A stretch of DNA of 20,233 nucleotides, taken from the NCBI GenBank assembly GCA_964572225.1, contig CAZNFR010000065.1:1-20233 (forward strand), read 5' to 3'. The notes under the pieces were generated by a model, which searched no databases, was not told where the DNA came from, and saw only the letters and a list, made by a program, of their open reading frames with translations. Origin of the DNA: CAZNFR01 sp964572225 (GTDB taxonomy: Bacteria > Bacteroidota > Bacteroidia > Bacteroidales > GCA-2748055). The position numbers and the translations under genes are program-made. This document shows, one piece after another, positions 17,301-20,233 of this stretch (positions are counted from its first letter, which is position 1; every line of letters begins with the position of its first letter).

Positions 17301-17520
17301 GGATCCTTCTGTATTCAACATGATCTTCCGGATGCATCAATTTCTTCACCGGATCGGAACTTATCTGATTTAGTTCAGAGATCTCGTAACCCAGGGCAAT
17401 TCCAATGTCCCTGCTCAAATAGATGAACCTGGATTTTTCGAGATCGTAAAGGTAAGTCTGAAGGGGAATATCCCTCAAAAGCTTGAAAACCTCTGTATTT
17501 AAACCGGTTTTGTTCTGCAT
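14353..17520 (-). CDS. Multi-PAS/GAF hybrid sensor histidine kinase
   Basis: A 1055-residue hybrid kinase with no evident transmembrane segment, so a cytosolic sensor. Domains in order: PAS_3-like (about 15-130, with MHPEDH), a second PAS (145-240), GAF (250-420), PAS_3 (430-550, with LHPDDY and FRLKHKDGNYRWIR), a PAS_9-like domain (555-680, with VNPVFSKLTGYD), HisKA with the phosphorylated His699 in NISHEIRTPMNG, HATPase_c with NNALKFT, DTGIGI and GTGLGLAISKG, and a C-terminal receiver with Asp990 in LMDINLPRKNG. No heme or flavin cysteine motif is obvious, so the stimulus is unknown. The HisKA region closely resembles that of the CheB-CheR fusion, which suggests paralogy. It is first in a same-strand run with the receiver and nhaA; a 178-base divergent spacer lies upstream. 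Confidence 0.93.
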   Translation of the reverse strand: MQNKTGLNTEVFKLLRDIPLQTYLYDLEKSRFIYLSRDIGIALGYEISELNQISSDPVKKLMHPEDHVEYRRIHEHYSQVHENEWVHQTIRILASNSEWVKMHTRRKVFSWGSKGEPCIILGIIDKIAPTTEDELENSTGSGDYRMVIITDTEGHIVDGNSHFLKLYENKKTALKNENIFNLISREHRGDFRLKYKYLAKLIESGQDFLVRLKFDKKRFFSVSFDYLDSTKQLILSFAPTGTKESINRDSAYNLKIENRISDLAKEFLNTPSINYEDKFAKYLNEIAIMIQADFAGLYLFLENNEVLHSSYYSQEKDNSGNSLEKLRLHKLPTMLASLNKGDSVLVNEKRTQRIYSSTEKKFLDENGIKKAVFLPLKSLDRLLGYIVFNGENHIFSPDESLISCLELYASTYANVLIKYENEQELRRTEERYILATEASGVGIWDWKVNSEFVFYSDKWKDQLGYNRDELENSFSTWQTLLHPDDYDRMHKALENYLKNPTEFFIQEFRLKHKDGNYRWIRNTASAILNHKGTPVRMFGAHQEITEFKEKERELNKLLQAIHQSPMPVIITSTEGVIEFVNPVFSKLTGYDISEVIGKNTSILSSGKMSNNDYKNLWSEIRTGKTWKGEFINKKKNGEIYWELASISPVLNEKGEILNFVKICEDITHIKNMEIELKEAKNKAEAANIHKNNFLANISHEIRTPMNGITGFAELLKKPNLNTEMKNKYVSIINNSSQTLLNLIDDIIDISKIEAGEIRLIQKEVNIRELLIDLHTLYNRIKQEKKRPRTEIRLNMPPLDHNPTIRTDPNRLRQILNNLINNALKFTENGSVEFGYNIRKEFLEFFIKDTGIGIQEDKQDLIFTRFRQMDESIARKYGGTGLGLAISKGLVELLNGKIWLKSKPGKGTTFYFTIPYVAAHVSDMPELSPGLQSESGLSGKNALVVEDDDINYEFLEAVLHEEGLIITRASDGVEAVEKFSDNPGFDYVLMDINLPRKNGLEATREILAIDHNQIIIAQTAYAMQEEIEKCLQCGCVDFVTKPIKPKILINKLLKYC

Positions 17521-17587
17521 TGTCTAAAAATTAATCATTTTACGATCTCATTTTAAAAGAGTTAACAATAGGTTTAATTTTTTTGGT

Positions 17588-17616
17588 TTGTTATCCTGAA
17601 TGCCTTATTAACTTTG
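17588..17616 (+). promoter_or_regulatory. Promoter for the second DUF1080 gene
   Basis: TTG at 17588-17590 (within TTTG) and TAACTTTG at 17609-17616 are separated by 18 bases, a full match to the Bacteroidota TTG-N(17-23)-TAnnTTTG promoter. Transcription would begin near 17622, leaving a leader of about 75 bases. It is the best promoter match in the window. The rest of the 178-base spacer is A/T-rich, and I found no equally good promoter for the divergent kinase gene. Confidence 0.7.
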
Positions 17617-17698
17617 ATAGTAATTTAGAAAGGGATTTCAATGATAAATGATAAATTTAAACCACTAACTAATCGATTTTAACCAATACCCTCTGAAA

Positions 17699-18442
17699 AT
17701 GAAATATACAAAAATTTCCCTTCTTTTCTGTATAGTTTTTAATTATGCATTATTCGCCCAAGGCAAAATACAGGATCCAAGGCTGACTGAAGTATGGGGT
17801 CCGGTACCCGCACAGGTGGAACCCGGAAAGAATAATGCTCCTCCCTCCGATGCAGTAATTCTCTTTGATGGTAATGACCTGTCAGCCTGGACAAAGGCTG
17901 ATGATTCCGGAGATGCGGAATGGGATGTGGAGAATGGCATTTTGACGGTTAAACCGGGAACCGGTGCCATTCGTACACGAAATGCATTTGGCGATTGCCA
18001 GTTGCATATAGAATGGAGAACACCTCAGGAAGTAAAAGGAAAAGGGCAGGGCAGAGGTAATTCCGGAGTATTTCTTATGGGCCGGTATGAAATTCAGGTT
18101 CTCGATTCCTGGGATAACCGGACCTATGCTAATGGTCAGGCCGGATCGGTGTATAAGCAGCATATCCCACTGGTTAATGCATCTCTTCCTCCCGGGGAAT
18201 GGCAGAGTTACGATATTGTATTTATGGCACCCCGATTCGCTTCAGACGGTGAACTTGAAAAACCAGCAACCATCACTGTTTTCCAGAATGGAGTTCTGAT
18301 TCAGAATCATGTTGAACTGAAGGGGCCTTCTGTTTTTATCGGTTATCCCTCTTATTCTCCTCATCCTGAGAGACTTCCTATTCAGCTGCAGGATCATAAC
18401 AATTCTGTAAGTTACAGAAATATCTGGATCAGAGATCTTTAG
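17699..18442 (+). CDS. Exported 3-keto-disaccharide hydrolase/DUF1080 protein
   Basis: A 247-residue protein with a signal peptidase I signal (residues 1-20, cleavage near LFAQ) and one DUF1080 domain. The marks of the family are AVILFDGNDLSAW, WDVENGILTVKPGTG, CQLHIEWRTP, GNSGVFLMGRYEIQVLDSW, AGSVYKQ, PGEWQSYDI and the closing IQLQDHNNSVSYRNIWIRDL. This set differs from the lipoprotein paralogue at 4483, so the two are not recent duplicates. Lacking a lipid anchor, it would be soluble in the periplasm. A short N-terminal WGPVPAQVEPG segment before the domain is typical of one DUF1080 subgroup. It has its own promoter and converges on the isochorismatase gene with one base between stops. Reaction on 3-keto-glycosides is inferred from the family; its substrate is unknown. 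Confidence 0.88.
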   Translation: MKYTKISLLFCIVFNYALFAQGKIQDPRLTEVWGPVPAQVEPGKNNAPPSDAVILFDGNDLSAWTKADDSGDAEWDVENGILTVKPGTGAIRTRNAFGDCQLHIEWRTPQEVKGKGQGRGNSGVFLMGRYEIQVLDSWDNRTYANGQAGSVYKQHIPLVNASLPPGEWQSYDIVFMAPRFASDGELEKPATITVFQNGVLIQNHVELKGPSVFIGYPSYSPHPERLPIQLQDHNNSVSYRNIWIRDL

Positions 18443-18443
18443 A

Positions 18444-19028
18444 TCAGGGGTTGCTTTGTTCGAGCTTTAAAAATTCATCCAGGGTAATAACCAGGGAATA
18501 AGATTCAAGGGTATTCAGGGTGGATAGGTGTACATCCTTTGCTTTAATCACCGAATTATTAAATTCCAGGTTGCGGGTTGCGCATGCGTCGTGGATCACT
18601 GTACACTGAAAACCCAGGTCATCAGCTGCCCTAACAGCGGCTTCAAGACACATGTGGGTTTGCATTCCTGCCATTACCAACTCTTCAATCTTTCTTTCGC
18701 GAAGTAGGCTTTCCAGGTCAGTTGAGCGGAATGCATTAACATGAGTTTTTTCGATTTTAACCTCACCGTTGAGAGGAAAAACAAGAGGATGAATTTCTCC
18801 TCCTCCTTTATGGAGAATGTGAATGATCAAATCCCGGTTTTCTCTAAAAAAGGTCAGGAGATCCGAAGCAACTCTGGCGGCCTCAAGATTTCCTTCCAGA
18901 GGCAACTTATCCTCATCAAAGTAAAACTCCTGTATATCAATTAAGATCAACGCCCGGGCCGGTATAGTCTGTGAAAAAACAGCAGGAATCCAAACCATGA
19001 ATATCACTAATAATCGTAGCCCCTTCAT
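18444..19028 (-). CDS. Exported isochorismatase-family (cysteine hydrolase) protein
   Basis: A 194-residue protein of the isochorismatase/nicotinamidase fold. The catalytic triad is complete: Asp31 (LIDIQ), Lys94 (EKTHVNAF) and Cys127 (MQTHMCLEAA), with the usual cis-peptide region before the Cys. Family members hydrolyse amides or vinyl ethers in the cytosol, such as nicotinamide, ureidoacrylate or isochorismate, so the substrate here is open. Unusually, residues 1-19 (MKGLRLLVIFMVWIPAVFSQ with cleavage near FSQ) form a signal peptide, placing the enzyme in the periplasm, where its catalytic Cys would need to stay reduced. It starts 38 bases after the stop of the propeller gene on the same strand, so the two may be co-transcribed. 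Confidence 0.88.
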   Translation of the reverse strand: MKGLRLLVIFMVWIPAVFSQTIPARALILIDIQEFYFDEDKLPLEGNLEAARVASDLLTFFRENRDLIIHILHKGGGEIHPLVFPLNGEVKIEKTHVNAFRSTDLESLLRERKIEELVMAGMQTHMCLEAAVRAADDLGFQCTVIHDACATRNLEFNNSVIKAKDVHLSTLNTLESYSLVITLDEFLKLEQSNP

Positions 19029-19066
19029 ATGGATAATTTTAAATTCAGATGATTCTAAGATAATAA

Positions 19067-20233
19067 TTATCTGAGCACAATGATTTTCTGGGTAGAAACT
19101 TTGGCACCAGATTGAAGTCTGACAATAAAGATTCCCTGATCTACAGAATTACCGTTCTGGTCTTTTGTACTCCAGAATAATTCCGTTCGCCCTGAGGGTC
19201 TGAATCCGTCTTCGAGTTCATAAATGATTCTTCCTGCCAGATCAGTAATTGTAAGGCTGGTCATGCCACTTTCAGGGAGATCGTAACGTATCCATGCCCC
19301 GGTTGATGTGGGGTTGGGATGTACATTCAAATCAAAATACCCTGAAACTTGTTTGGGGACCGAATTGAAGTGCCATTCAGGCCTGAAGCGGCTGATTCCA
19401 TTATCGGTTGCAAACCACATCTGATTTAGATTATCCTCCATTATATCAAGTACATTATTGCTTATCAATCCATCGCTGGTGGTATAAATGGTAAACTGTT
19501 CATCTTTCAGAAGTGCAAGACCGTTAGCGGTTCCAAACCAAACATAGCCGAGATCATCTACAAAAACTGCATTAACCATGTCATCCGGAAGACCTTCGCT
19601 GGTAGTTACGGGATCTGACCAGTCGGACTGCGCCCCGAGTCCTTCGTGGTAAACGGCACCCTGATCGGTTGCAAACCACTGGTTTCCTGCAGGATCAAGA
19701 AATACTGCATTAATATTATCCGAATTGGGGATATTGTAGGGTGTAACCCAGTTGGTCACGGTGGAAATACCGTCCACTTCATTGGTGGTCACGTAAACCC
19801 CGGTTCCCTGAGTACCCATAAAAGTATTGTAGCCCGCACTACGGATAGAAACGACCGGATTCAAAATCAGTCGGATGCTATCCTGTTCTGTCATATCCTG
19901 CAATCCCGACCATATTGAGTTTTCATAAATACTAACTCCCTGAGCCGTTCCGAAAGATTTAAAGTTGAGAGGATTTACTCCTACGGAATAAACTTCGTCG
20001 GAGAGGAGGCCGGATCCTTCTGAACTATAATTGGTTACTCCGGAAACCCCTGATTCATTAATGTTAACCTCACTTACTCCAGAAAGAGTGGCGAGCCATA
20101 GTGAATTATCCTGTGTGGATAATTGAGCGTCGTTTATAACATCATTGGCGATGTTATCTGAGGTACTGGTAAAGACAGACCAGTTCGTTCCGTCAAAAAG
20201 GACCAGTCCTCCCGAAGTGGCAAACCATAAATT
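19067..20233 (-). CDS. Secreted propeller-repeat protein with T9SS tail, 5' truncated
   Basis: The frame is open from the stop at 19069-19067 to the window edge, giving 388 residues of the C-terminal part; the start lies beyond 20233. It contains repeats of the two-component-regulator propeller type (Reg_prop), seen as LWFATSGGL, LWLATLSGV, WFATDQGAV, WFGTANGLA and WFATDNGIS at roughly 40-60 residue spacing. The last 90 or so residues hold NVHPNPTSTGAWIRYDLPES and end KIIVLR, a type A T9SS sorting domain. The protein is therefore exported to the surface or medium, unlike hybrid two-component sensors, in which such propellers precede a membrane helix and a kinase. It may bind or sense a polysaccharide, which is inference. 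The isochorismatase gene follows after 38 bases. Confidence 0.87.
   Translation of the reverse strand, partial: NLWFATSGGLVLFDGTNWSVFTSTSDNIANDVINDAQLSTQDNSLWLATLSGVSEVNINESGVSGVTNYSSEGSGLLSDEVYSVGVNPLNFKSFGTAQGVSIYENSIWSGLQDMTEQDSIRLILNPVVSIRSAGYNTFMGTQGTGVYVTTNEVDGISTVTNWVTPYNIPNSDNINAVFLDPAGNQWFATDQGAVYHEGLGAQSDWSDPVTTSEGLPDDMVNAVFVDDLGYVWFGTANGLALLKDEQFTIYTTSDGLISNNVLDIMEDNLNQMWFATDNGISRFRPEWHFNSVPKQVSGYFDLNVHPNPTSTGAWIRYDLPESGMTSLTITDLAGRIIYELEDGFRPSGRTELFWSTKDQNGNSVDQGIFIVRLQSGAKVSTQKIIVLR

Noticed and set aside
19058..19072. Inverted repeat AGATAATAATTATCT between the propeller and isochorismatase genes, as a terminator
   Set aside because: It is entirely A/T-rich, overlaps the stop codon and lacks a following U-tract, so it is likely chance in A/T-rich DNA.

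Overview
The window looks like a piece of a Bacteroidota chromosome, probably from a free-living and likely marine, glycan-degrading member. The reasons are: Por/type IX secretion (T9SS) C-terminal sorting domains on two proteins; lipoprotein signals with acidic residues after the lipid cysteine; promoters of the TTG-N(17-23)-TAnnTTTG kind; no clear Shine-Dalgarno sequences; a moderate A+T bias; sulfatases; a Na+/H+ antiporter; and very large hybrid histidine kinases. There is no phylogenetic marker gene, so I cannot place it below phylum.

Left part, + strand (about 1-7364). A truncated exported TPR-like gene at the left edge diverges from an exported SGNH hydrolase with a T9SS tail (211-1140). 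After a 282-base gap come two sulfatase lipoproteins 10 bases apart. The first (1423-2874) is a C-type S1 sulfatase. The second (2885-4378) resembles heparan N-sulfatase (SGSH, S1_8-like) along its length. They are followed by a lipoprotein 3-keto-disaccharide hydrolase/DUF1080 protein (4483-5268) that ends in a good intrinsic terminator. Next is a two-gene unit: a Tat-exported sugar phosphate isomerase/epimerase-like TIM barrel (5443-6351) and an exported DUF4380 protein (6363-7364). Together this is a small, fully exported set of enzymes for sulfated or oxidised saccharides. It has no SusC/SusD pair, glycoside hydrolase, polysaccharide lyase or dehydrogenase in view.

Middle part, - strand (7365-17520). 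A cytosolic D-2-hydroxyacid dehydrogenase abuts the DUF4380 gene stop to stop. Upstream of it, read right to left, is a signalling block: a multi-PAS/GAF hybrid histidine kinase (17520-14353), a stand-alone receiver (14322-13936), an NhaA antiporter (13867-12572) and a 1344-residue CheB-CheR-PAS-histidine kinase-receiver fusion (12491-8457). No DNA-binding output domain is present in this block.

Right part (17521-20233). A clear promoter drives a second exported DUF1080 protein (17699-18442). It converges, with one base between the stops, on an exported isochorismatase-fold hydrolase (19028-18444). That gene lies 38 bases downstream of a truncated propeller-repeat protein with a T9SS tail (continuing past 20233). 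I see no tRNA, rRNA, CRISPR array, insertion sequence or integrase. The best candidate for new biology is the exported DUF1080/TIM-barrel/DUF4380 set next to two sulfatases. The chemistry of its families is partly described elsewhere, so novelty would lie in the substrate and the combination.
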